From Euptelea pleiosperma (Eukaryota; Streptophyta; Magnoliopsida; Ranunculales; Eupteleaceae), in the NCBI GenBank assembly GCA_035048495.1, contig CM068546.1, forward strand, positions 10,980,435 through 11,044,434: 64,000 bases of DNA, given 5' to 3'. A program made the position numbers and the translations under genes. Below, one piece after another: positions 45,535 to 57,908 of the stretch. Position 1 is the first letter of the stretch. Each line of letters opens with the position of its first letter. Below the pieces are notes generated by a model, which was not told the DNA's origin, did no database searches, and was given only the letters and a program-made list of their open reading frames with translations.

Positions 45535-47195
45535 TTTTATGTATTGCAATTTGATTTTCAGATTTTCAACAGTCATGATGACCTCATCAAATGGGTTAGA
45601 GACATTGAAAAATTAGTTGGCTCCATTATTGTCATAAGGAGAGCGGATATCGGTGATTGCGATAGGACTCCTATAACTACTTTTGCTTATGAAAGGGGTG
45701 AAAAATACAGGGATGCTAGAAAAGTAATACTTAAGGAGCAATTTTCAGTTCAACACATTTAAACAAAAAGGTGTGGACATTAAGAGATATAAAGATGCAT
45801 ATAGATGATCAATGGATGATTTAAGTAGTATGTGGCTTCCACAACCATGCACTTGCACATCATTTCGAGGGTCATTCATTTGTTAGGAGGTTCAACAATG
45901 ATGTAAAGCAAATGTTGGTAGATATGACTGAAAGTTGTGTTAACTCGATGTCGATTCTTACTGTCTTGAAAGGGAGACCCCAACAATGCATTGACAATGA
46001 AAATAATTTACAATGCCCGGACGAGTTTTAGACGTATAGAAACAGTTGAAAGAATTGAAATGCAACAGTTGATGAAGAAGTTGGATGAACATCAGTATGT
46101 GGAAAAGAATATAAGTTCTGATATGTTGCAAGTTACAGATTTACTTTGGGCATATCCAGAGTGCATACAACTTTCCAATTATTTTTCCATTGTGTGGCTT
46201 ATGGATTGCACTTACAAAACAAATAGGTATAGGTTGCCATTGTTAGAGATTGTTGGGGTCACATCGACAAATGTGACATACTCCATTGCTTTTGTTTACG
46301 TTGAGGCCGAGAAAGAAGAAAATTTTGTTCTCAACTCTGAAGCCATCCCCTCAATTACTGTGACAGATAGGGAGTTGGCTCTAATGAATGTATGCAAGAG
46401 AGTATTCCCAGAGGCATGAAACTTTCTATATCATTTTCACTATCAAAGTGCAAAAATATGTTTGCAAGGAAAGAGGCATGGGATCAATTTATCTCGAAGT
46501 GGAATGACTCAGTCTTGTCTTCTACAGAGGACTACAAAGACCACCTGGATTCATTTGAGATCGAGTTCTAGCTCACAGTACTCAAATGTAGTGCGATACG
46601 TGAAAGCGAATTGGTTAACACAATACAAACAGTGTTTTGTGGCAGCATGGACTGATCTAAACATCCACTTTGGAAATACCACGACCAATAGAGCTGAGAG
46701 TGCCCATGCCAAACTAAAGAGACATCTAATGACATCACAAGACAACTTCGATACCATCAACTCATTACTGGAGTTGCAATAGTTGAGATCAATGCCGCAT
46801 TTGAAAGAAGCTTGAACATTATTAAGCATAAGTATAGAGTAGCGATCTGTAAGGAGCTGACGGGTTTTGTTTCTATAGATGTACTAGAATTAATAGTTAA
46901 TGAGACAAAGCGAACTGAGTCATGTGGCCCAGATGATCTCCAGGCTTGTGGGTGTGTTATCTTACTCACGCATGGGTTACCCTGCGCACATGAGATTGCC
47001 GTGTATAAGCACGAACACTGACCCATTCCATTATCGTCTATCCATCCCCACTGGATGAAGCTCTCCAATGTACCTATAATGACCCCAGACGAGGTTCTAG
47101 AATGCGGTCCCCTAGTGCAACAGTTCATTGAAAAATATAACAAGTGTAGTGAGAGTGACAGAAATGAGTTATTCAGAAAGTTCAAGGATATCGTG
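45535..47195 (+). pseudogene. MULE transposase (MuDR type)
   Basis: Spread over three frames. The N-terminal part reads DLIKWVRDIEKLVGSIIVI; after a stop-rich stretch, MQQLMKKLDEHQYVE leads to the catalytic core. First Asp in WLMDCTYKTNRYRLPLLEI, second Asp in VTDRELALMN, and Glu in TTTNRAESAHAKLKRHL, so the DDE triad survives. A frame break separates the core near 46420-46460, where a His-rich HFHYQSAK/FARK zone stands. Then a SWIM zinc finger, CGCVILLTHGLPCAHEI, at about 46948-47000. Transposase of this type cuts and moves the element and binds its inverted ends. It is inactive because of stops. Confidence 0.92.
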
Positions 47196-47199
47196 AACC

Positions 47200-47968
47200 C
47201 TCTTCTACTTTACTAAAGTCGAAGGAGAAGATCAAGACTCGGGGCAGACCAAGAACGCCATTGACAAAGAGACTTGCACAAGTAGAATCATCTAAGAAGA
47301 GGGATCCTTCAGCTTTTGAGCTTCTGTCAATAGAAGATAGGCAATCACAAACTCAGCCACAGAGAAAAAAATTAACAATAAAAAGGAAGCATATTCGCAC
47401 TAGATTTGGCCAAGAGATCAGTCCCTACTTGGGCGATTTGCCTCCAGGGTTTGAGGATTACATATTACAAGTCAAAGATGTTCGTAGCGATAGGAATTGT
47501 GAGTTTCGAGCAGTGGCAGGACTTATAAGGATGGGTGACGATGAATGGCCTAGGGTCAGAAGAGATATGATTGGCGAGTTGTAATTTCATGCCGATTATT
47601 ATGCCAAACTATACAGATAAGAACAAATCGTCACTGAACTCATATAATATTTGGATTGTTTTGAGATCTTTCTGCTGACTAAGTGTTGGATGACCTTGTC
47701 CGAAATGGGTCATATCATTGCGTCGAGTTATAATGTTATGTTGCTTCATTTTTCAACCAAGTTATGCTTGACATATTTGTCGTTACTTTCAACAGCCGAA
47801 CCACTCATGCGACGGAAGATAATAGCGACAGGCTTCGTTAATAACGATCATTTTGTTCAACTTCTGATGCGTTATAACTATCAAATACCAAATGTTGCCG
47901 TCAATTGGACTAGATATATCAACCCTATTTCTTTAGGATGGAGAATTGGATACGAAGATAGGATGTAG
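47200..47968 (+). pseudogene. OTU-like cysteine protease domain of the MULE
   Basis: Follows the transposase: a basic linker with an AT-hook-like TRGRPRTP, then SAFELLSIED, ISPYLGDLPPGFEDYILQVKDV, and the catalytic region SDRNCEFRAVAGLI (family form DGNCGFR), WPRVRRDMIGEL. After a stop, the next frame has WMTLSEMGHIIASSYNVML and the His box NNDHFVQLL. This is the otubain/OTU fold found fused to some plant MULE transposases. The nucleophile Cys and the active His are present, but the neighbouring Gly residues are replaced and stops at 47582 and nearby split it. Confidence 0.88.
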
Positions 47969-47969
47969 A

Positions 47970-50900
47970 AGTTCATAGATATAGTTGGTCCAAATGTTGC
48001 AACGTCGAGGTTCCGATCGATGTGGATGACTGACAGTACATAGTTTTGTATATACATAGTACATAATTTTTATAAGCTTGGAGCCATCTTTTTGTAGGCT
48101 TGTGGGCCATCAATAGCAAAGGAAAATACTATTATCTTTTTATGCCGTGGGTTCCATGAAGGCCGTAAGTTAAAAGAGACCAAAAAAATACACAGCCATA
48201 GAAACCATGGGCATGCCTGCCACCCACGGCTTCTCTGGCCGTGGGTGCTATGGTGTCCACGGCTCTGATGGCCGTGGGTTCCCTAGCACCCACGGTTGGG
48301 CTAGCTGTGGCTGCACATGCTTGCATCCATTTTCTTAAAGAGTTTGCAAGGGCTTGCCACCACTTCCAAAGGTCAATCAAGTTGATTTTTGGTTTGTAGG
48401 TCCACTTACCTTAGGGAACCACTTACCTTTGATTTAGGATTTTAGCTGTGTGATTCTACCATTCATAGGCTTGTACATGAAATCCATTCCCATCTATTTT
48501 CCACTTGCACATGCAAACCTTGCAAGAGTTTGCAAGGACTTGGTGTACCCAAATCCAAAGGTTCAAAATCACTAATGAGGCTGATTTTTAGCATGTAAGT
48601 CCAAATAAGGATGGGCCAAACATTCTATGAATATCAGAATGATTTGGTTATTGGTGGGGATGATCTCCTCACCATAGAACCATCCTCACCAAAAATCAGC
48701 CATTGATTCATCTTCTATGTGGGTACGCCAAAATGACTGTCAAAAATGGGGGTCCCTCGAGCCCTTCCCCTCGCTATTCAATAGATTCGTTTCCCAGTAA
48801 ACCACAATAAAATCATCCAAGAACACAAATGTAAAGCATGTCACAGTAGTGCGTAACATCAAAAATACATGATTGGTGGGATATCATCAATAAAATATAG
48901 CAAGGAATATAGCAAGGATATCATCCATAGTTTTGGAAGGCTCGCAGGTGGATATCATCCCATCTTACAAAAAAAAAAATAGATATCATCCTATCTTAAA
49001 AATACAAAAAAGGATGTGGGGGCCTCTATCTCTCTCATCTTCTTCTCCTTCCTTCAAAGTCTTTTCCTTTGGCCCTACTTGAACCCTCACAAGCATCATG
49101 ACCTTGGAGAATCGTTTTGACCTACCTTGTTCTCTCTTTCATCATCTCAACCGTATCATTGGAGTCCATCTGGTCAAGGATCTGCAATGCTTGCTCTATT
49201 ATCTGTGGATTTACTTTCTGTAGATCACAACCACCACTTCGATTATTTGGGTTCTGGATGATAACATGGGAAATGCTTCAAAACCACAGTAGATAATCAT
49301 TTTTACAATCCCAATGATTCACGACCCGATGCCCACGTCGCTTCTCACATGAGGTGTAATCAGGCCATTGGTCCCAATATTGATCCAGCACATGGCACAC
49401 CACCCTATACTGTGAAGAGATGAGTCATCGGTCGGCTCAAACGAGCTTATATGGTTCTTGAGGGAATGACTGCACATGACCAAACTGTCAAAGTATCCAA
49501 TTTGGGTGGTATGGTTCAACGACTTTAAAGCTTCTGAGGCATCGACAAAGTATGTAATATGTAGAAAGGGGTAATCATCCCTCATTTTTCAGTAGGGCTC
49601 CCATATGAACTGCAATACAAATAGAAATATATCAGTGTAAAGAAATAATAATTAAAATAAAATAATATATTATAACTTATCTCATGATATTCGCTCAAAA
49701 GTGCTTATTTTAAGCAATTATCATTTTAGTGTTATCGTACTCTCCTACGTAAAATTGCTTTATCTATCCACTTTTCTACGTAAGAGTCTCTTCTGTTGCG
49801 TAGAACACACTTTTCTGACGAAATGGTATATTTGCATACATTAAACACATTTTTAGAAGTCTAGATATAAATCCATTCTAATTAAATCTCATTACGCGCT
49901 CTTTGTTGTTGCAGGAAACCTGATCGGATGATTCTCGAAATACAGAACCCTATGATCAACCACAAAAGTTTCTATCAAGTTTACAATCAATCTGGAGGAA
50001 TCGAATGGACGAGTAAGCCAAGTCAGTAAACCAAGAAACATTGTCGGAACAATTCTCAAGGCCCGAGACATGTCGATAACCCCCTAATCAACCACGAAAG
50101 CCAAGAGTGAACTTGTCAGCAAAGTGGACCACGGGCTGACCATAACTTAGACCAAGTTGCTAGACCCCAGTCATGGACTACCATTATGGGCCAAGGTGTG
50201 CGCTGGGTGTTGGACCAAGGAACGTGTGGCTTCACATACAGGGGACAAGTGTGTTAGGAAACTTAAAGGTGGTATGGACTCAGAAGCATTCTACGAATTT
50301 GGAAAAGGTATGGATTGTCATTACCTACTAAAATGGTCAAAGGAGGATGTTATGGGGACATTAGGCGATTCGGAAACACAGGGGATGGACAAGATTGCTT
50401 TGAAAGAAAAGTTGGAAAGAATGACATATGATGAAGAGCGTTTTTAACGTGTGGGTCCTACAAGATAAGAAAAGAATGAATTTTCAAATTAGAAGGCTAC
50501 TTATTAGAGAAGTCAATGGACGTTGCTACACAAAGAAATAGTTGTTGAACATGTTTTGCAAAAGAAGATAATCTTGTACACCCTTTATATGGATGATGGT
50601 TGTTGATTGAAGAAAAGAATGGTATAGGGAACTACTCAAGAAAGAGGTATTTTGGAAGAAAAACAAGAGAACATAGTGGGGTCCACCTAAAATCAATTGC
50701 TGGACGGCCAGCTCTAAGAGATGTGGGACCATGTACAAGAGAAGGAGAGGGAGGCCTTTTGCTGGCTGACTAAAGGGGGACCTCTCAAAATAGCAACCCA
50801 CATGTTGCTCTTCGTGTTTTCTTTTTCTCTCACCAAAAGAAAACACTAGGCAAAAAAAAAAACCTACATAGAATCTCTATCACCTCATGCTTTTCGCTCT

Positions 50901-52100
50901 CTCTCTCTTTGACCGCCCCTTCAATTCCATCTTCTCCACGCCTTCACCTTCTCCCTCCAATCTCTCTGTCTTTCATCGTCTCTCGCTCTCCCTCTCTTTC
51001 CCAGAGCCGACTCACAAACCTTAAGAGGATTCCCCCTCTCTTGGCCGTTTTCTTCCTTTTCTTCTATGGAAGTTTTCTGGTTAGAGGCGCACAGGCAGTC
51101 CATTTAAGCACCTGCTAGCAGGCGCGCCACCCTCTGTCAAGCACGATCTGGTCTTCCTTCTGCACCTCTCCAGCCATTGGACCAGTCTTCATCTCCACAT
51201 CCTCTATGCCGCCTTCACCATCTATAGCCGTTACCCCTCTTCATCTCAAAACCGTCTCTCTCTCACCTTTGCCAAACCGTCTCCACCTTTGAAAACAAAA
51301 AAAGAGATGAAGAAGAGAAGAAGGTGAAGAAGAGGACGCCTGCTCCATGCAACACGATGATTCCTCCACCGTCTTCTTCTTCCTTAGCAACTTGAAACTC
51401 CGGTTCACACAGTCAGCCACCACGATCACCACCGTTTCTGGTGTTGCAACCTGCAACACCAGTTAGCTCCCTCACCAAACCACAATCACAACCATTCCAG
51501 ATCGCTGCCCTCTCTCTACTAGAGCTCCACGGCGTGCTCTTGTATGATCACCATGAAGATTCCCAATCTGGTCCTTCAATGATCGAAGTTGCAGACCTGC
51601 AACTCTGGTATTCTCCATTAAAATCGGCATCCATCTCCTCCTTGAGCCACCGACCCACAACCTTTACGGCACCACCTTGCACCTTCCCATCATTGTTGCC
51701 CTTTTCCCTTCGTGGTCATAGTGCTCCTCCACTCACCTACCACCACTTTCATCCCTCCAAAACCATTGTAACTGGCCAGCAAACCATGAAAACGGTGGTA
51801 ATCCCTCCAAAACCATCACCTGTAAGTGCAACTCCTGAGTCGACTAGCACAAACACCGGTGTCCTTCACTATTGCTCATCTTCATCGCAGCCACCTACCT
51901 CCACTTGCTCATGAAGTGCACCAACAAGTTGCTGTCCACATGCTCTTTTTCTCTCCACAGTTGTCCGCAACACCGATCTCTTGGCCGGCCTTCTTCCTCA
52001 CACTTCTTCACAATGACCTACCAGCCCACACCATGGCCAACCATGGCCGATCTCCGGCCGATCTGCTCAAGGTAAGTCATTAAGGTGGTCTCTCTACCTT

Positions 52101-52136
<36 letters not shown>

Positions 52137-52330
52137 GATCTCTCTTAGTCTATTTTCTCTCTCTAGCTTTTAGCATATTTTCTCTCACTTTCTTTTTCTC
52201 TCTAGTTTAGTTTAAATGACTTCAAATGATTCGTTTAGAAAAGCATTGTATTTCCATTGATGATTAATAAAAGTTAGTTTGTTATTTGATTCTCTCATTC
52301 CAATTTGATAGATAATTGTCTTGTATTATT
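47970..52330. other. MULE middle region with nested repeats, no gene recognised
   Basis: Contains GCCGTGGG/CCCACGGC-rich repeats (48130-48320), part of a palindromic MITE related to 22832-23143 (48630-48760), the inverted copy of the 30430 repeat (about 49720-49880), and CT-rich low-complexity sequence (50890-52200, with (CT)n at 52105-52135). A 96-codon plus-strand frame (50157-50447) and an 88-codon minus-strand frame (49319-49585) have no recognisable domain; their place in an element of this size leaves open that they are decayed cargo. Confidence 0.45.
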
Positions 52331-52339
52331 TTAACTTTC

Positions 52340-53510
52340 GTGGATGTGCTATTAATGGCTTGTAAAAATCCATCAAAAGAATGTTTTGAAATCCACTGTT
52401 GACCACCATTCTCACCCCTCCATCCTCTTTAGTAGCACTTTTCGAGCAAACTTTTGTCATTACATGTTCTTGATTTGTGCAAACTAACCCCGAGTGCGGA
52501 TCGACATCCGATACAATCCCTATGCTAGAATCTTTGAATTTTACAGGATAATCTCGAATCAATTTACAAATGTGTTGAATTAGGGTTTCCGTAACCAACG
52601 ACTCGGAAAAACCCTACTTTCATCTCACTCGCCTCCAAAGAGTCAAGTGCCTCTCGAAACACTTTCACATTGCCAAATGCAGCTTCAGTTGATGGCGTTG
52701 GCAGCCAACGACTAATTCTAGGATTGCCTACTTTGTACTCTAAATCGGGATTACTCCTTGTGAATGGGAAGTGTTCGTACACCCATGCCCACAAAACAAT
52801 AGTAACGATAAAAATAATTCGGACTATGTAAGAAAAAAATTTGAGAACTATATATCTCTAGTAGTGTCACAGAGCCAGCAATCTTCTTGACTCCGCACCT
52901 AAATATAAGTCCCAATTGTCTATAAAGAAATGCAAGTGTAGCTGCCTCCCATGCATATTATTGTACTTCATCGAGGTTTTGCAATACCTGAAGGTACAAC
53001 ACCGGTACCTTTGACCCACTCTTGTCGTAAAAAATAGAACAACCGAGCACATAGAGAAGAATGTTCTTACTGCACAATCTATTTCTCTCTCGTGGGGGCT
53101 ATTGTTCTGTCATGCCCTTGAAATTTGTCACGTAACCAGAGCATCCTGACTATGCATCCCTAGTTCAAATTTAGTTATTTTATGGCTTTGGCTCTTTCAA
53201 CTCCCAACGTGCTAACAAGCAGATTAGCAGCCTGACCAATATTCAAACTTAATTCCTCACACATCACTGCACGGCCATGAACAGGCATACCCATAATATG
53301 GGACACGTCATCCAATGTGATGGTCATCTCACCAAATGGGAGATGAAATGTATTGATCTCTGGCTGCCATCTCTCGACAAATGCTAATATTATTGCCTCG
53401 TTTACTCTTTTATATGAAAAAGTTATCAGATTTATTAACCATAAATGCTCCACTCTACTCCTAAACCAACATCGCTCTTTTGTCCAATCCCAACCCAATA
53501 ATTTTGATAT
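52340..53510 (-). pseudogene. Plant mobile domain (PMD/MAIN-like) protein, broken
   Basis: On the minus strand: LAFVERWQPEINTFHLPFGE-MTITLDDVSHIMGMPV (from 53498), then in another frame YVLGCSIFYDKSGSKVPV-LYL, YAWEAATLAFLYRQLG and KKIAGSVTLLE (about 53060-52865), and after an intron-like gap LWAWVYEHFPFTRSN and FREALDSLE (52794-52620). This is the order of the plant mobile domain found in MAIN/MAIL1 and PP7-long-form proteins and in several TE families. Several stops and frame changes make it a pseudogene. It lies convergent to the transposase, within the same inverted ends. Confidence 0.85.
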
Positions 53511-54554
53511 GTGTTGAATGCATTTTAGTGGGAGTCATTCCTACAAATGATTAAATGTATTAGAAGTAAGCATTATCAACACAAGATAAATAGTAGATTT
53601 AGTATATCTATCGATGTTTACCTTCTTTTTTCATATATCATGTGCTATATGAGTTTTAAAACTTTTCAATACTGATGGATCTAACAGATCTTCGAGGTAT
53701 GATCCAAATGCTTCTTCTTCTTCAGACTATTCTTCTTCGTGCTCTTCCTCAACTTCTTCTTCTTGCTAGTGATCTTCTTCTTGCTTGTACTATTCTTCTT
53801 GTTGCTGATCGTCTTCTTCTTGGGCTCTTCGATTTGGAGTTGTCGTTGTGGATTATGGCGTTTTTCTTTCAGACGCCAACAGTGGAATCCATCTAGTCGG
53901 GACAGATGTATTATTCTCCCCTTGATTATCAACAAGACATTAGGATCGACGCATTATACCTACATTAATAGATTAAAACACACACAATCAGTTTCAGTCA
54001 TTTCACTTGAAACTACCAATGACATTCATCAAGAAATTTCACAATTTTATTTCAAACTACCTATTATAATTTCCAAATATGAATAAATAAATGCTCTCTT
54101 AACCTAGAATCTCTTACAACAACGAAGCTAAATCCTAATTATCACTGTATACCAAACAAAATTGACGAAAGTTATATCAAAAAACAACAAAAATATAACT
54201 TTACGAGATTGAAAAAAGAGAATCTACACTTAAGATTAACTTTAAAAGCAAACAAGATTTTCAAAATCTTGGCTATGCAAACAAAAGATGTAACAAAGGG
54301 TTTTTCAATAGAATATAAATTTACAAACAACAACTAATTTATGTGGTAATAAACCCTTATTTTAGCTGTATGAACAGTCCAAAAGAAAATAAGGACAACT
54401 CGAACCTCTTGCAAGTGGGAGACGGAGATGAAGGCGGAGACAGCGACAATGGAGGAGGTAAATGGCTAGAGCGTCGCTTATCGTCGGCTTGAGCGTCGCT
54501 TCTCGCAGGTAGCTCTCACCCTCACAAACCCAAAGAGAAGGGGAAGAGAGAAAG
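53511..54554. other. MULE 3' region, low complexity
   Basis: A TTCTTCTT-rich stretch at 53705-53825 produces meaningless Lys- or Leu-rich frames. The rest is AT-rich. Nothing else seen. Confidence 0.4.
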
Positions 54555-54908
54555 GTAGAAAACAAGAAGAAAGGGAAAGGGAAAAATGGAGTGCTTTTTT
54601 TCATTCACTCCCTTATAAGGGAGTGCATTTTCGTCCTAACATTATTTGGGTGCTTTTGGAATTTGTGGGGGGTGCAAATATAATTTTTTTAATTTTTTTT
54701 ATAATCGCTTCTGAAAAAGCTGTTAGGGGCGCCCGATTTATCAATAAAAGGGGCGCCCAATCATTCCTATATTTCAAAGGAGAGTGAAGAAGTTTCGTTG
54801 TTGTTGCTAGACCTAGACCGACGACCACAGATCTATTTCTCTCTATACATCTTCAGCCTCCTCTTGTAAGAGGGAACAACTCACCTCAAACTCAACTTCC
54901 CCGATCAG

Positions 54909-55015
54909 GTCTCTCTCTCTCTCTCTCTTGATCACTAGAAAATCGGAACTTTTTTGTTTTTGAATTCTATTTTTTCTTGTTTTCTGAAGCCCTTTTAATG
55001 GCGTAAATCTTGCAG
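54909..55015 (+). other. 5'UTR intron of the SERF-like gene
   Basis: CCGATCAG/GTCTCTCTC donor and AATCTTGCAG/AGTTTC acceptor, 107 bp, with CT- and T-rich sequence. The acceptor lies 38 bp before the ATG. Confidence 0.6.
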
Positions 55016-55053
55016 AGTTTCTTCGGCGCGCAGATTTTTTGTGCTGTTCGAGA

Positions 55054-55726
55054 ATGACCCATATCCTTCAATCTCTTGTTATATTCTTTATTAATATTTT
55101 ACTTTTTTTTTGGATTTTTTTCTGTGCTAGTTTTATGGGATTTCTTTGGTTTTTGTTCGGGAATCTCCAAATTTTTATTTTTTGGGGGGGGAATTCGATG
55201 GTTTTGGATTGGTTTTTATGATTTGATTTTGGGGGAAAGTTTGGAAATTCAATCCAACAGGGGTTCTTTGATTTAAATTTTTTTGGCTTTCATTCCATAT
55301 GGGTAGTTCGATTTTTTGGTTTTTTCTTTTTAAATATTTTCGTTAGGATTTACGGTTTGATTTTGGGGTAAAGTTTGTAAATTTATTCCACTTGGGTTGT
55401 TTGATTATTGTTTGGCTTTAATTCGATCTAACGCGGAAGCCAAAGGGACCGTGACCGGGAGCGGGCTCAGGCCAGGGGCGGCTCCAAGACGAAGGGAAAA
55501 GACGATGGATTGACTCCTGAACAACGCCGAGAGAGGTCCTCATCTTCTTTTCTTTTCTGCAAAATTTGGTTTGGTTTGGTTTATTTTCAGCCTGAATTGG
55601 GTTTTATTTTGTTTATCTTCAAACATAATCAGGGATGCCAAAGCACTTCAGGAGAAGACGGCAAAGAAAGCGGCACAGGGCTCCTCTGGAGGAGGGGATG
55701 CCGGAAACAAAGGCGATAAGAAATAA
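55054..55726 (+). CDS. SERF/4F5-family small basic protein
   Basis: Three coding exons, 55054-55060, 55433-55535 and 55633-55726, encode 67 residues. The product starts MTRGSQRDRDRERAQ, has the family core GLTPEQRRERDAKALQEK, and ends in a Gly/Lys-rich tail. That is the pattern of the short 4F5/SERF proteins, highly charged, mostly disordered proteins that in animals influence amyloid assembly; the plant role is not settled. The second intron is ordinary (GAGAG/GTCCTC...AATCAG/GGATG). The first does not have GT-AG borders: it starts ATATCCTTC right after ATGACCC and ends TAAC, as in U12-type AT-AC introns. With this splicing the N terminus matches the family exactly, and no other ATG reads into the exon. 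The right end of the 10-kb MULE lies about 360 bp upstream, so it borders the promoter. Confidence 0.88.
55061..55432 (+). other. Apparent U12-type AT-AC intron in codon 3 of the SERF-like gene
   Basis: Begins ATATCCTTC, matching the U12 5' splice site consensus at eight of nine bases, and ends CTAAC with terminal AC. GCTTTAAT at 55415-55422 fits the U12 branch site, with the A pair 12-13 bases from the 3' end. Length 372 bp. No GT donor near the ATG and no AG acceptor near the second exon would give the family's start. Confidence 0.8.
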
Positions 55727-57605
55727 CTGATTGTCGAAGATTCGTGGGAATTTAGGTATTAGATTGGATATGATTGTCGAAGATTTGTGGTCTTTTGTCT
55801 TTGTGTTGTCATGTTTGTGTGTTTCTTCCATCTCATGATGCCGAGAACTAGTTCATATGTTGCTTCATCAACTATGTTAGCTATCGGATTCTTAATTGAT
55901 ATCTGATCTATAATTCCTATTTGATGATGGAAAATTGTGTTTCATCTTGTCATTGCCATTCTTTTTACATCTAAATTTTACACCCTTAAAAGTTTATGCA
56001 TAGATCTATATTCATGATTTAGGTTGTAGGAAGTTAACTTATTGAGGGAGACACAGCTAGCAATCTATATTCATGAAAGAAAGTCAACTTATTGAGGGAA
56101 ACAGCTAGCAATCTTAAAAACAATGTGCAACTTAGACATAATTTTAGATGATTGATCCATCTTAGAATTTTTTTTTCTATGGTGCTTCAGTTTGACCCAC
56201 AAACATTATTGATAATTTTGTGAAATTGTTGTTGCTACAAACCTTCTCATTCACATCAGCTTTGTGATCATGGCAATTATAGAGATAGTGATTATAAGGA
56301 TAGCAGATTTATCTGAACTCATGAGTATAGTTTGATAGGTGGTTAGGTACTTCCTCTTCTTGAAACTTGTCACTTGAATCTAGTTGAGTTGAGTCATACT
56401 GGATCTCTGGTAAATGGTGAACTGGAGTGCCCAAAGCATGTGAAAGGAAAGAGAAAGTTGGAGAGATGTAAGCTAAATGGATTTAGCGATTTATTTAGTT
56501 GAAAAAAGGCCACAAGTGCTTAAAGTTCCGGTTTGGGGCTTAAAAAGGTGTTCACCTCAACTTGTAGAATTCTTATGCATCATGAACACAAAAGTACCTG
56601 ATATCTTGTCTATCCTAGCATTTTCACTCAAGTGAAATAAAATATTTCCATCAAGATTTTTGCCACAATAATGAAGAGGAAGAAGCAAAATAGAGAATAC
56701 TTGACTATGAGGGCAAACAAATAACGGAGGAAATATCGTCGGAGTAAACCAGTTGATGGTGAAGGTCTTGTTTGGAGATAGAACATGCTTGTCATGTTTC
56801 CCAGTTGTACTTCATTTGCTTCAATGTGAAAGATGTGCCCAGTCAGGTTGTTTTTTAAGTGATTCCTGTTCCAGTAAGGAAACTTCTTAATTACATGTAA
56901 AAACTTTAATCTTTCAAGTTTCAACTACAAATTATCTATGTCAATGACCTCACTCCGAAATGTATAAATTTTTATTATTTTTGGTAGGCTACAAAATGTA
57001 CAACTTTCTCATAGAATGACACTGATCATATTAAATGGAGATGGATTTCCCATGGTGGAAAATACAGGCATGTAAATAAAAATGCAGGTAAAACTATGTC
57101 AAAGACCAGTTACAGAGATAGTGTATCATGGTACAGATACACTAGTTCCATGGTCTACACTAGTTATTTGATTATATCTGAAATTTGATTTGAGTCTGTT
57201 AAAACATGAAAAGAATTTTCTACAAAGAAAGAGAGTCAACAAAGTTATTACACAATCTCCTAATGATGAGAAGTGCTGAAATTAGATCTTTTTAAAATCC
57301 ATTAAATCTGAAAACATTTTTTTTATAAATGACTGTATACATTAACATGTATGTAATCTTTTATAGTGATATATTTTGTTTTAATGATAATCTTTGCTGT
57401 ACTTTTTAATTTTAAACATACTTGTAATATAGTTTATATGAAGAATATATTGGAGAGTTTTGAAATGCACAGTCCTCTATGCGCTCCTACGGTCTACTCT
57501 TCCCTGTCTTTGTCTTCAACCTTCCCATATTCAAAAACTAGCATCCAATGCAAATTCTGCAGTTGGATATATTGATTTTGGATCCCAAAAGACCATATCT
57601 ACATC
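55727..57605. other. SERF 3' region and intergenic DNA
   Basis: The 3'UTR probably covers a few hundred bases after 55726. Two near-copies of a TATTCATGA...GTTAACTTATTGAGGGA phrase lie at about 56011-56105. Nothing else recognised. Confidence 0.4.
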
Positions 57606-57908
57606 AATTACCATTTCCTTTTCGAATATTTCCCTATTTACTTTACCTTTATCTGTCAGAAAAAAAAAGGAAAATTCCCTGCGGCCATAAACTGGAGAGT
57701 CTTGACCAATTCGAAAGATCATTTGTTGTAGTTGAAATAACTGAATTTTGGGTTTAAGCATTGGCTCCTAGTTGGAGGGCCCTTTGACCTTAGACACAAG
57801 GGTTTGACCTGATTCATGAATTTGTACTCTGAAAGTTGAGAGTTTAGCTGATTTGCAGGTTGTCTCAATAAATCTTGTCGTCTGATTTGAAAGATTTATC
57901 CCATCTTT
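57606..57908. repeat. 300-bp direct duplication, copy 1
   Basis: Colinear and nearly identical to 58095-58393: both start AATTACCATTTCC and end TTATCCCATCTTT. The differences are a few substitutions, a poly-A length change and an 8-base deletion (CTTAGACA-type) in copy 2. Confidence 0.95.

Larger units (their letters stand above)
44488..54690 (+). mobile_element. Mutator-like element of about 10 kb (MULE) with transposase, OTU and PMD genes
   Basis: Inverted ends of about 130 bp: left 44488-44625 and right about 54555-54690 share (A)nTT-TATTTGCACCCC, CACAAA-TCCAAAAGCAC, GGACGAAAATGC, CTTATAAG-GAGGGAATG and AAAAAAAGCAC in order. Between them lie a plus-strand MULE transposase and OTU-type protease reading frame and a minus-strand plant-mobile-domain gene, all with stops or frame breaks. 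A clear 9-bp duplication was not found, so exact borders are uncertain by a few bases. MITEs and other repeats have inserted in the middle (48.1-49.9 kb). Confidence 0.8.

Noticed and set aside
48130..48320. GCCGTGGG/CCCACGGC repeats as a regulatory array
   Set aside because: Irregular spacing and no adjacent gene; more likely part of a degraded transposon end.
50157..50447. 96-codon plus-strand frame inside the MULE
   Set aside because: Composition looks protein-like but no domain could be named and nothing around it supports a gene; not called.
51441..51914. 157-codon plus-strand frame
   Set aside because: Ser/Pro/Thr/His-rich translation of CT-rich sequence, with no domain; probably leader-like MULE sequence.
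53681..53935. Lys-rich minus-strand frame and its Leu/Phe-rich plus-strand counterpart
   Set aside because: Both are translations of a TTCTTC simple repeat.
57531..57761. 76-codon minus-strand frame in the duplicated 300-bp region
   Set aside because: I considered an organelle-derived gene fragment but could not match it to any plastid or mitochondrial protein I know.
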